From positions 62,001 to 126,000 of the forward strand of contig CAKNKY010000002.1 in assembly GCA_930987725.1 (NCBI GenBank): a stretch of 64,000 nt of DNA. Direction: 5' to 3'. This DNA is from an uncultured Anaeromassilibacillus sp. (GTDB lineage Bacteria > Bacillota > Clostridia > Oscillospirales > Acutalibacteraceae). The notes under the pieces are model-generated. The model saw only the letters and a list, made by a program, of their open reading frames with translations, made no database searches and was not told the origin of the DNA. Below are positions 51,782 through 60,512 of this stretch, piece by piece. The translations under genes were made by a program, and so were the position numbers. Each line of letters opens with the position of its first letter. Position 1 is the stretch's first letter.

Positions 51782-53080
51782 TTGGCAGAAATCCGGGAAA
51801 AGGGGACGGTGATAGAGGGCGTGCTGGAAGGGCTGCTGGCCGCCGCCTGCGGCGGGGGAGCGCCTCGGGATGATCGGCTGAGCAGCCTCACGCAGGCGCA
51901 GTGGGAATCCCTTTGGGATCTTGCGCGCCTTCACCAGGTGGAGGCGCTCGTGCTGGGCGAGCTGGCGGCGCGCGGCATTCACCCGCCGGAAGCGGTGCAA
52001 ACCGGTCTTGCGGCGTATGAAAAGGAAACGGAGCTCCGCTTCTACACGCTTTTTTCCCTCACCAGCTACGCCGCCTTCCTGCTCCGGCGGGCGGGGCTGC
52101 CGTTTTATGTGCTCAAGGGTGTCTCGCTCTGCGCGCTCTATCCGCACCCGGAGCGCCGCCTGATGTCGGATGTGGATCTCTATGTCCCGGGGGAGGAAAA
52201 CTGGCTTTCGGCCTGCCGCGTACTGCACGAAAACGGGTTTGTGCTGGAGCATCCCTCCGTCCTGACGGCGCGCCGCGGGGCAAAGGACAAACCCTTTTAC
52301 ACCTATTACCATATGGAGTGCCGTTATGCCATGCGCGGCGGCATGCGCACGCTGGAGCTGCACCGCAAGCCTTCGGCCGATTTGCCGGACAGCGCGGCGG
52401 AGCGCCGTGTGCGGGAGATCTTTTCGCTCTTGCCCGGCGCAGACGCCTGCCGCCTCTTCGGCGTGGATTTGCCGGTGCTGCCGGTGCAGGCGTTCGCCTT
52501 TTCGCTCGTGCTGCACATGACGCAGCATTTCCTGTTTGCCGGGTTCGGGCTGCGCCTGCTGTGCGACTGGACGGTCTTTCTGCGGCGGCATGGCTGTGCG
52601 CTGGGCGCGCCCTTTCTCTCGTTCGTGCGGGAGACGGGACTGGACCGCTTCACGGCCGCCGTCACCCGGCTGTGCGCGGCGCATCTCGGCCTGCGGGAGG
52701 AGGAAGTCCCCTGGCTGGGGTTGCTGCAAGCGCCCCGTCCGGAGGGGATGGAACGGCTTTGGGCCGATATCCTGGCCGGCGGGGACTTCGGCAAGGGCGA
52801 AAAGGGCCGGATGCTCCTGCCCGCCGGCGGGGGGCGGCTGCACGCGTATTTGAGCGCCCTGCAGCTGCAGGCGTCGCGCCGCTACCCCGGTGCGAACCGC
52901 ATCGTGCCCCTGCGCCCCCTGCTGTGGTGCGGGGCGGCGTGGATGTTCCTGCGCGGCAACAGGAAGGAGCGGGGCGTGCACGCCGCAGAGGTGTTCCGTT
53001 CCGCCGGCAGCCGAAGAAAGCTTTTAACCGATCTCGCGCTTTTTGAAAAAGCGCGGCCAGAGAGAGGACCCGAATCATGA
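51782..53080 (+). CDS. Nucleotidyltransferase family protein (NTP_transf_5-like), first gene of the Pel-like operon
   Basis: About 432 residues. The core matches the NTP_transf_5 group: FYVLKGVSLCALYPHPERRLMSDVDLYV, cited by its parts YVLKGVSLCALY and RLMSDVDLYV, in which the two acidic residues would bind metal. The rest is helical. Proteins of this group accompany polysaccharide or natural-product clusters, and the reaction is unknown. The TTG at 51782 is chosen because AGGTGG ends 8 bases upstream; a GTG at 51770 would add four residues. The last codon overlaps the start of the PelD-like gene (ATGA). Confidence 0.75.
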   Translation: MAEIREKGTVIEGVLEGLLAAACGGGAPRDDRLSSLTQAQWESLWDLARLHQVEALVLGELAARGIHPPEAVQTGLAAYEKETELRFYTLFSLTSYAAFLLRRAGLPFYVLKGVSLCALYPHPERRLMSDVDLYVPGEENWLSACRVLHENGFVLEHPSVLTARRGAKDKPFYTYYHMECRYAMRGGMRTLELHRKPSADLPDSAAERRVREIFSLLPGADACRLFGVDLPVLPVQAFAFSLVLHMTQHFLFAGFGLRLLCDWTVFLRRHGCALGAPFLSFVRETGLDRFTAAVTRLCAAHLGLREEEVPWLGLLQAPRPEGMERLWADILAGGDFGKGEKGRMLLPAGGGRLHAYLSALQLQASRRYPGANRIVPLRPLLWCGAAWMFLRGNRKERGVHAAEVFRSAGSRRKLLTDLALFEKARPERGPES

Positions 53081-55284
53081 AAGTGTTAATCGCGGGACAG
53101 TACGGCGTCTTCCTCGGCCAGCTGATTGACATCTTCCACAAGGAAGGCTGGGAGGTGTATCTGCTCACGGGCGAGGGCCGCCCTTCCAGGCGGCGGCGCA
53201 ACGTGTTTGAACAATATTATTTCCGGTATGACAGCGAGAGCGTGCGCGACATCATGGACAGCGCCTCCCCGGATCTGCTTCTGTTTGCCGGCGCGTTCGA
53301 CAGCGCGTTCCGGCAGGAAAACGCGCGCCGCGGCTCCATGCTCTTCCTCTCCGGTCTCACGAACCTGCTCATGCTGGCGCAGCTTCTGAAGGTGCCGCGC
53401 TTTGTGTATCTTTCCACGCACGAGGTGTTCGGGGAAAGCTGCCTCACGCCGATCCGGGAGGATATGCCTCCCAGCCCTGTCTCGAGCCGCGGCGTGCTGC
53501 TGGAGCAGGGCGAATCGCTTGTGCGGCGCTACGGCGAATCGTCGGGCCTTGACACCGTCATTCTGCGGCTTGACCATCTTTACTGGATGCCGAAGGACCG
53601 CGACGACGTGTGTGAAACGCACGCCCGGCTCTGCCTTTCCGCCTTCCAGGACAACGTGATCCCCGCCTCCGCCAAGCAGATCTTTTCGGCCGTCTATGCG
53701 GCGGATGCGGCCTTTTCCGTGTTCCAGGTGGCGGCGGCCCCCACCCACCGCGACGCGATCTACCACATCACCTCGCAGGAGGAGGAGAGCGAGATCGACG
53801 CCGCCCGCGTGATCCGCGAGGCCGCCGGCGAAAAGGTGCTCATCAAGGACAACACCGTGGGCCTCACGCAGAAGACGGTGCTCTCCGGCAAGCTGCTCGA
53901 GCGGGAGTTCGGCATCCGTGCGCGTTATTCCTACCGCACGCAGGCGCCGCTCATCCTGCGGCACATGCAGCGCCACCCGAAGCGGTTCGCCCCGCGCGGG
54001 CGCGGCAGGGCGGGCTTCTTCGGCCGCCTGTGGGAGCGCTGCCGCACCACCTTCTGGAAGCTCGTGCCGTTCGCGGAAAATTTCCTGGTCTTCATCGCCG
54101 TCTTCATGATCAACAACCGCACGGCGGACAGCGACTTCGTGCGTTATCTCGACGTCTTTCTGCTCTACGTCGTGCTCTTCGCCGTGTTTTACGGCAAGCG
54201 GCAGGGCATAGTGGCCGCATTGCTGAGCGTGGCGGGCTTCCTGTTCCGCCAGAACTATTACCGCCAGGGCATTGAGATCCTCATGGACTACAACACTTAC
54301 ATCTGGATTGCCCAGCTCTTCATTGTGGGCATGGGCGTGGGCCACCTGCGCGATTCGCTCAACATGGTGGCCGAGGACAAGGACGAGGAGATCTCCTTCC
54401 TCACAAACCAGCTCGACGATGTGCACGCCGTGAACAGCAGCAACCTGCGCGTGAAGAACATTCTGGAGGACCACATCCTCAATTACGACGACAGTCTCGG
54501 CACGCTCACCTACCTTGTCGATCAGCTCGGCCGCTTCCAGAAGGAAGACGTCCTCGTGCGCGCGGCGGACGCGGTCGCGGAGGTGGTCGGCACAAAGGAC
54601 GTCGCGATCTATAAGGTGTCCAACGCCGATTACGCGCGATTGCTCGTCTCCACCACGGATCGGGCCAGGTCGCTCGGCAAATCGCTCAAGTATTCCGCCG
54701 CCGAGCCGATTGCCGCGGCGCTGAGCCGGCGGGAGGTCTTTGTGAACCGCAGCCTGAGGGAGGATCTGCCCATCATGGGCTGCGGCCTGTATGCGGAGGA
54801 GGAGCTGCAGTACATCCTGTTTATCTGGAACCTGCCGTTTGAGCGCGTCTCGCTGCACGAGATGGATCTGCTTAAGGTGGTCGGTTCATTGATCCAGAGC
54901 GCCGTCACGCGCGAAGCGCAGTACCAGAATGCGCTGCAGGCGGAGCGATGCCTGCCCGGCGTTTCCATTCTGAACGAGGAAACGCTTGAGGAACAGCTTG
55001 CGGCCGGCCGCCAGGCAAAGGAGAAGGAGTATTTTATCTATTCGCTTCTGCGCGTGGTGGAGCCTGTGCCGCGCCGTGCGCCGGACGGCGGCTGGGTGCA
55101 GGAGGATCTGCTCGCGGCGGAGCACACGCTTACCCGCAGCATCCGCGACACGGATTTCATCGGCATGGGGCGCGACGGCCATCTGCGCGTCCTCGTGACG
55201 AACGCCGGCCCGGAGGACGCCGCCATCGTGATGGAACGGCTGAGAAAGCAGGGGATCACATGCGAATTGGAAACGACAGACTGA
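53077..55284 (+). CDS. pelD: PelD-like c-di-GMP receptor fused to a degenerate epimerase domain
   Basis: A 735-residue protein. Residues 1 to about 290 are an NAD-dependent epimerase-like fold (GQYGVFLG, then YLSTHEVFGE). The usual YGxSK is replaced by RGVLL, so Tyr and Lys become Arg138 and Leu142. Four membrane helices follow (about 332-423), then a coiled-coil region (425-470), a GAF domain (about 475-625) and a degenerate GGDEF domain (640-735). In the last, the GGDEF position reads RDGHL (699-703), while RDTD (690-693), five residues before it, keeps the inhibitory RxxD site. Membrane-GAF-GGDEF is the layout of PelD, which binds c-di-GMP and controls Pel synthesis. PelE-, PelF- and PelG-like genes downstream support this. 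The epimerase fusion is unlike Pseudomonas PelD. Confidence 0.85.
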   Translation: MKVLIAGQYGVFLGQLIDIFHKEGWEVYLLTGEGRPSRRRRNVFEQYYFRYDSESVRDIMDSASPDLLLFAGAFDSAFRQENARRGSMLFLSGLTNLLMLAQLLKVPRFVYLSTHEVFGESCLTPIREDMPPSPVSSRGVLLEQGESLVRRYGESSGLDTVILRLDHLYWMPKDRDDVCETHARLCLSAFQDNVIPASAKQIFSAVYAADAAFSVFQVAAAPTHRDAIYHITSQEEESEIDAARVIREAAGEKVLIKDNTVGLTQKTVLSGKLLEREFGIRARYSYRTQAPLILRHMQRHPKRFAPRGRGRAGFFGRLWERCRTTFWKLVPFAENFLVFIAVFMINNRTADSDFVRYLDVFLLYVVLFAVFYGKRQGIVAALLSVAGFLFRQNYYRQGIEILMDYNTYIWIAQLFIVGMGVGHLRDSLNMVAEDKDEEISFLTNQLDDVHAVNSSNLRVKNILEDHILNYDDSLGTLTYLVDQLGRFQKEDVLVRAADAVAEVVGTKDVAIYKVSNADYARLLVSTTDRARSLGKSLKYSAAEPIAAALSRREVFVNRSLREDLPIMGCGLYAEEELQYILFIWNLPFERVSLHEMDLLKVVGSLIQSAVTREAQYQNALQAERCLPGVSILNEETLEEQLAAGRQAKEKEYFIYSLLRVVEPVPRRAPDGGWVQEDLLAAEHTLTRSIRDTDFIGMGRDGHLRVLVTNAGPEDAAIVMERLRKQGITCELETTD

Positions 55285-56240
55285 CAGCGCCGATCTTCCT
55301 CGCGGCTGTCATCGTGAACGCTGTGTTCGCCGTGTGCTATCTAATCTACGGCCTCGTCACGGCGCGGCGCGGAGGACAGGAGCGCGGCAACCGCGGCAAA
55401 TATGTGCTGCTCTCCTTTGTGATGCTCATCTGCCCCGTGGCGGCCGCCTGCACGCTGGGGGCCGGTCATCTCGTGTATCAGCTGCTCAGCCGCCATGGCG
55501 TGGATATGAGCGACGTCTCCTTCAGCCGGGAAAAGCACGAGTCCCCGCTCCCGGCGGATTTGGAGACGGAGATCAACATCGTGCCCATGCGCGAGGCCAT
55601 GACGGTGGCGGACACCGGCCGCAGGCGGCGCATGCTGCTCAACGTGCTGAAAAAGGATGTGCGCCGTTCGCTGAGCTCCATTGCGCTGGCGATGGAAAAC
55701 GCCGATTCCGAAACGTCGCACTACGCCACCTCCGTGGTGACGGATGTGCTCTCCGATTTCCGCGGCACGGCGCAGAATGCGGCCGAGGCGCTCAAGCGAG
55801 ACCCCGGCAACGTGGAGGTGGGGAAGCTTCTGCTCGAGCACCTGCTCACGGCGCTGCAATACAACCTTCTCACCGGCGCGGAAAAATCCACCTACGCCTA
55901 CATGGCCGCCAACACGGCGGAAACCGTGTTCCGCGTCTCGCCCGCCGCGCTGGAGGACTGGGAGTATGCGCGCATCACGCGGCTCATGGACGAACAGGGA
56001 GATTTCCGGGCCGCGGAGCAGTGGGCCGGGCGCGGCCTGGAATACTGGCCGCTGAAGCTCGAGCCCTACAAGGAGGCCATGCGCCTCTACTTCCGCCACG
56101 GCGACCGCGAAGCGTTCTTTGCCTGCCTGGAACGGCTCAAGGCGGCGAACGTGACGGCCGACCGTGAGACGATGGAGTGGATTCGCTTCTTCCGACGCGA
56201 ACCGGCGGAACCTGCCGGGAAAGAGAAAACGGCCCGCTGA
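55260..56240 (+). CDS. pelE: PelE-like membrane/TPR protein
   Basis: A 326-residue protein with two N-terminal membrane helices (about 9-32 and 47-70) and a helical cytoplasmic part with TPR-like pairs (residues 140-310, for example AALEDWEYARITRLMDEQGDFRAAEQWAGRGLEYWPLKLEP, seen as a 34-residue repeat spacing). This is the PelE layout; in Pseudomonas PelE links PelD to the synthase PelF. The ATG at 55260 overlaps the end of the PelD-like gene by 25 bp, and AGCAGGGGATC precedes it. Sequence identity to known PelE cannot be judged here. Confidence 0.7.
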   Translation: MRIGNDRLTAPIFLAAVIVNAVFAVCYLIYGLVTARRGGQERGNRGKYVLLSFVMLICPVAAACTLGAGHLVYQLLSRHGVDMSDVSFSREKHESPLPADLETEINIVPMREAMTVADTGRRRRMLLNVLKKDVRRSLSSIALAMENADSETSHYATSVVTDVLSDFRGTAQNAAEALKRDPGNVEVGKLLLEHLLTALQYNLLTGAEKSTYAYMAANTAETVFRVSPAALEDWEYARITRLMDEQGDFRAAEQWAGRGLEYWPLKLEPYKEAMRLYFRHGDREAFFACLERLKAANVTADRETMEWIRFFRREPAEPAGKEKTAR

Positions 56241-56273
56241 ACGGCAGGCACACAGGGGAAAGGAGGGAAAAAC

Positions 56274-58679
56274 ATGTCGTTTGCCGTGGAAACGCTGCTG
56301 TGGCTGATCCGCGTGTTCCTCCTCTATTTTGCGGCTGTGTTCCTTCCTCCCGCCTTTGTGCTGCGCCCTGTCCTGCGGGGGAAGCCCTTCTCGCAGTGCT
56401 TTCTCATCTGCGCGGTGAGCGGCCATTTTTACATTGTCTTTGCCACGGAGCTGCTGGCGCTGGTGCATCTCACGTGGGGGCCCGCCCTCCTGCTGGCCCT
56501 CCTCCTCCCGGTTGGCTGGCGGGCGTATGTCTCTTACCGGGAGCCGATCCGCGCGGGCGCCCGCCGGTTTGCCGTCTCGGGCCTGCGCGTGCTGCGCCGC
56601 CAGATCAGCGTGCGGTTCTGCGTGATCTCCCTGTTCCGCGCCGTGCGGGGCGTGCTGCAGCGCCCGCTCTCCGCGTTTTGTCGGTATCTGCGCACGCATT
56701 TCTGGGAAGCGCTGCTCTGCGCGGGCAGCGCCTGCTGCACGCTGTGGCTGTTCGGCTCGAATGCCCTCCGCATTTACGGCTACACCGCTTCCGACATCGT
56801 CGTCCATCAGGAGTGGCTCCAAAACCTGAGAGACGGCGTGCTCTTTTCCGGCGGCATCTATCCCATGGGCATGCACTGCATCATCTATTTCCTGCACGCG
56901 GTTTCGGGCGTGCCCACCGTGATTCTGATGCGGCTGATCCCCGTGGCGGCGGATTTCCTCACCTTTTCCATGATCCCCGTCACGCTCAAGGTGCTGTGCC
57001 GCTTCCGCTATACGCCGTATCTCGCGTATCTGGCGCTCACGCTGGCCTCCTTCACGAAGTCGGATCGGCTTCTGCGCTATTTTTCCGCGCTGCCGCAGGA
57101 GTTCGGCATGATGTTTGTGCTGCCGTGCCTGGCCTCGCTCGTGCTGTTTCTGCGCCGGTTTGCGGCGGAGGAGCGCGAGTACCGGAAGCTGAAAAAGGAA
57201 AAGCTGCTCTACACGCGCGTGGAGGAGCGCACGCCGCGCCGGAAATCCACGCTGTGGCTCATTGTGCTGGGCATGTCGTTCGCGCTCACGTTCGCCGTGC
57301 ATTTTTACGCCACGATCATTGCCGCCGTGGTTCTGCTGGGCGGCGCGGCGGGCTGGTGCACCATTGTGTTTCGCCCCAAGTGTCTGGGCCGCGCCGCGGC
57401 GGCCGCTCTCCTCTCGTTTTCGGTGGCGATTTTCCCCATGGCCGTCTCCTTTGCCCAGGGCACGCCGCTGCAGGGCTCGCTCTACTGGGCCGTTTCCGTG
57501 ATGGAGGGGGACGGGGAGGACGAAACGGCCGGGGAGCAGGAAACGGTTTCCTCCGCTCCTGCAGGCGAAGATTCCGCCGCCCCGGAGGACGGCGCGCCCG
57601 CCGCTTCCGAAAGCGGAGAAGCCGGCGGCACATCCGGCGGGGACGCGGACGCTCCGCCGGGCGCTGCGGCGCAGTCCTCCCCCACGCTGCAGGAGCGGCT
57701 GGACAACGTGGTGCAGCGGATAACCGGCGTGCTGCAGCGCGTCTGTGAGACGGCGCGCGCCTACTTCACCGAGTATCTGTTTGAGAGCGAAGCCGTCACC
57801 CGCGCGGCGCTGCTGCTCTTTGCGCTGCTGCTCGCGCAGATCCCGCTGCTTCTGCTGCTGCGCCAGTGGGAGGCCGCCCGCGCCGCGATCGCCGTGTTCG
57901 TGCTGCAGGCAGCGCTGACGCTGCTCGCCGCTGCCGAAGACCTGGGCCTGCCCGTGCTCATCGACACACCGCGCATGTCCGGCTTCCAGACGTATCTGCT
58001 GCCGCTTCTGCTCGGCCTTTCGGTGGACGGCGCGCTCGCCGTGTGCGCTTCCGTGGTGCGCGTGGAACGGCTGTGGCGCGGCGTGTCGCTGCTGCTCACG
58101 GCCTCCTTCCTGTTCCTGTGCGTGACCACGGGCCATGTGCGCGGCGCCGTTGACAACGTGGGCTGCGTGCAGACGAACGGGGCGGCCATCTGCGTCTACG
58201 ACATCATGGAGCGCTACCCGGAGCAGAAGTGGACGATCGTCTCGTGCAACGAGGAGCGCACGATGATCGACGGCACGGGCTGGCATTACGAGGTCATCGA
58301 TTTTCTCGAATCCATGGAGGACTATGACGGCGGCAGCGAGATGCGGATTCCCACGCAATACGTCTTTTTCTTCATCGAAAAGGAAAGCCTGGAATACGGC
58401 ACCACCTGGCCGGAGGGCACCGATCCCACGGCGGGCGAGGAGTGGGCCTCCCTGCCGCTGCCGCGGAAATCCGGCATTTCGCAGTACACCGGGCTGAACC
58501 GCATCATCGTCAACTCCCGCATGTATTATTGGGCGCAGGCATTTCAGGAACAGTGCCCGAACGAGATGCACGTGTTTTACGAGGATGAGAGCTTCATCTG
58601 CTATGTGATGGAGCAGAACGAATACGCGCTTTATAATTTCGCCATTGATTACGGTTTCAACAGCGGGGGGCGGTCCTGA
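56274..58679 (+). CDS. Large GT-C-like membrane protein within the Pel-like operon
   Basis: An 801-residue protein with about 12-13 membrane segments. After the third segment an external loop contains SDIVVHQEWLQNL, with Asp174 and His178, followed by YPMGMHCIIYF; such D-x3-H and Y-P-x-G-x-H patterns are found in GT-C glycosyltransferase-like families (DUF6541/YfhO-type). Residues about 409-465 are a low-complexity Ala/Glu/Ser/Gly/Pro stretch, and about 170 C-terminal residues form an external domain. It is not part of the pelDEADAFG set known from Bacillus cereus. It might modify or decorate the polymer. Overlap with the next gene (TGATG) ties it to the operon. Confidence 0.7.
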   Translation: MSFAVETLLWLIRVFLLYFAAVFLPPAFVLRPVLRGKPFSQCFLICAVSGHFYIVFATELLALVHLTWGPALLLALLLPVGWRAYVSYREPIRAGARRFAVSGLRVLRRQISVRFCVISLFRAVRGVLQRPLSAFCRYLRTHFWEALLCAGSACCTLWLFGSNALRIYGYTASDIVVHQEWLQNLRDGVLFSGGIYPMGMHCIIYFLHAVSGVPTVILMRLIPVAADFLTFSMIPVTLKVLCRFRYTPYLAYLALTLASFTKSDRLLRYFSALPQEFGMMFVLPCLASLVLFLRRFAAEEREYRKLKKEKLLYTRVEERTPRRKSTLWLIVLGMSFALTFAVHFYATIIAAVVLLGGAAGWCTIVFRPKCLGRAAAAALLSFSVAIFPMAVSFAQGTPLQGSLYWAVSVMEGDGEDETAGEQETVSSAPAGEDSAAPEDGAPAASESGEAGGTSGGDADAPPGAAAQSSPTLQERLDNVVQRITGVLQRVCETARAYFTEYLFESEAVTRAALLLFALLLAQIPLLLLLRQWEAARAAIAVFVLQAALTLLAAAEDLGLPVLIDTPRMSGFQTYLLPLLLGLSVDGALAVCASVVRVERLWRGVSLLLTASFLFLCVTTGHVRGAVDNVGCVQTNGAAICVYDIMERYPEQKWTIVSCNEERTMIDGTGWHYEVIDFLESMEDYDGGSEMRIPTQYVFFFIEKESLEYGTTWPEGTDPTAGEEWASLPLPRKSGISQYTGLNRIIVNSRMYYWAQAFQEQCPNEMHVFYEDESFICYVMEQNEYALYNFAIDYGFNSGGRS

Positions 58680-60505
58680 TGGTCAGCAAATCGAATTATG
58701 CCGTCATCCTGGGCGTGATGCTCGTCGTGCTGTTCCTGTTTCAGTTCACCGGCATTTCGCAGGACGTGGTGCTGCGCAGCGGGGAAAACCCCGCGCTGGG
58801 GGAAGCGCTGACGGTGCAGGAGGAAACGGCGGCACAGGAATCGTTTGAGCAGGAGACGGAAGCGCTCGCCTCCGGCAAGGCGGGGGCCGGACACGCGGAG
58901 ATCCGCGGGGACGCCGGCTTCGCGGGCGGCGGCGAAGCGCTGCTGCGCACGGTTGCGTCATGGTGTGAAGCGCAGAAGCGCGCGCTCACGCAGTATGAAA
59001 GCCTTGCGGAAGCCGCCGCCGACCCGGACGGCCCCGCCCTGCTCGTGGCGGACGGCGCCGCGCTGGCGCAGGAGGCGGAGCAGGAGGCCCTGGCAGAGCT
59101 GGGGGAACAGGGGCGCAGCGTGATTGTGTCCACGCTCCCGCCGGCGGACGCGCTCTCGACCTCGCGCACGCTGCGCGAAAGCCTGGGCGTGCGCGAAGTC
59201 GTGCGCGAATCGCTCGATCTGGACGGCTTCACGCTCTATGAGGGCCTGCTGCTCGGCGGCGGGGAAACGTTCGATGAACTTCCGCTCACGGTGCCCTATG
59301 TGCGGCTCGGCGCGGCGTGCAAGGTGTACGCCGTGGGCGTGCTGGAGGAAGAATGGTTTGAATCGCTCGAAAACGAGGAGCTGCCGCCCATCCTGTGGCG
59401 CGCCGGCAACGGCGGCGGCCTCACGGCCGTGGTGAACGGCGAGTTTCTGGAAGCGGAGACCGGCACCGGCCTGCTCACCGGCCTGGCGGCCGATCTCACG
59501 AACCTCTCCGTCTACCCGGTTGTGAACGCGCGCGTCTCCGCCGCGGAAAATTACCCGCTGCTGGCGGAGGAAAACGAGGAGCAGATGACCGAGCTTTACG
59601 GCCAGGGCAGCGTGAACCTCTTCCGCGATACCATCTGGCCCGGTCTGGCCGGCATTTTCTATGACACCGGAGAGAGCCTGACGGCGCTGTGCGCGCCCCG
59701 CCTCGATTACACCCGCCCCCTGAACCGGGATGAGGATCTCGCCGAGTTTTACTACCAGCAGATCCTGAAGATGCAGGGCGAGATCGGCCTTTCCGGGATG
59801 CAGGTGTCGGATGTGCCGCTGGAGGAGAAGCTTTCGCAGGATCTCGATTACCTGCACAGCGTGCTGCCGGAGTATGGGATCAGCGTGTTTTATGCCGGCA
59901 GTCTGGCGGGCAGCGAGTACGAGGGCCTGCTCGGCGGCGTGCTGGAGGATGTGCGCACCGTGCTGGCGGACGGCTTCGGCGAGGACGGGCGGCTGTTCTC
60001 CTATCTGGAAAACGGTGCCGTCCGCCTTTCCGTCTATCTGGACGGCACCGTGCACGAGGAGGAGGACGATTTCCTGCTGCGCTGCACGCAGACAGGCTAC
60101 GCCTACTGCGCCTCGGGCGTGGATCTCTCCCGCATCGTGTTCCCGGAATCGGAGGATGACCTGTGGAACAACATGAGCCTCGAGTGGGCGCGGCTTTACC
60201 GGCCGTACCGTTTGCGCTATGCGTATTTCGACGCCCTCACGGCCTCGCAGGCGGGCCGCCGCGTGCGCGAATATCTGGCCGTTTCCTATGACGGCGCGCG
60301 CGCCGGGGATACGCTCACCCTCACGGCGGGCGGCGGGGAGACGATGTATTTCATGCTCCGCACGCACGGCGAGGAGGTTGTTTCCATGACGGGCGGCACG
60401 TTTGAGGAGCTTGAGCAGGACTGGACGCTGCTCACCGTCACAGAGGGCACGGCCGCCGTGACGCTGCGGCAGCGGGATCGGTCCGAGTACGCGGGAAAGG
60501 AGTGA
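58679..60505 (+). CDS. DUF2194-like exported protein in the PelA position
   Basis: A 608-residue protein with one N-terminal helix (about 8-25) and an extracellular remainder. A region around residues 320-420 (ALCAPRLDYTRPLNRDEDLAEFYYQQIL) and YLHSVLPEYGISVFYAG suggests the DUF2194/polysaccharide-deacetylase-like barrel that accompanies Pel clusters. I do not see the TFDDG or HxxxH motifs of active NodB-type deacetylases, nor a hydrolase domain like that of Pseudomonas PelA. It may bind or guide the polymer. The start at 58679 overlaps the previous stop. Confidence 0.65.
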   Translation: MVSKSNYAVILGVMLVVLFLFQFTGISQDVVLRSGENPALGEALTVQEETAAQESFEQETEALASGKAGAGHAEIRGDAGFAGGGEALLRTVASWCEAQKRALTQYESLAEAAADPDGPALLVADGAALAQEAEQEALAELGEQGRSVIVSTLPPADALSTSRTLRESLGVREVVRESLDLDGFTLYEGLLLGGGETFDELPLTVPYVRLGAACKVYAVGVLEEEWFESLENEELPPILWRAGNGGGLTAVVNGEFLEAETGTGLLTGLAADLTNLSVYPVVNARVSAAENYPLLAEENEEQMTELYGQGSVNLFRDTIWPGLAGIFYDTGESLTALCAPRLDYTRPLNRDEDLAEFYYQQILKMQGEIGLSGMQVSDVPLEEKLSQDLDYLHSVLPEYGISVFYAGSLAGSEYEGLLGGVLEDVRTVLADGFGEDGRLFSYLENGAVRLSVYLDGTVHEEEDDFLLRCTQTGYAYCASGVDLSRIVFPESEDDLWNNMSLEWARLYRPYRLRYAYFDALTASQAGRRVREYLAVSYDGARAGDTLTLTAGGGETMYFMLRTHGEEVVSMTGGTFEELEQDWTLLTVTEGTAAVTLRQRDRSEYAGKE

Positions 60506-60512
60506 ACCGGCC

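Noticed and set aside
55341..58571. A 1076-codon open frame on the minus strand in the Pel-like operon
   Set aside because: It lies opposite pelE and the GT-C-like gene, and its low-complexity His/Arg/Gln-rich translation has no recognisable fold.
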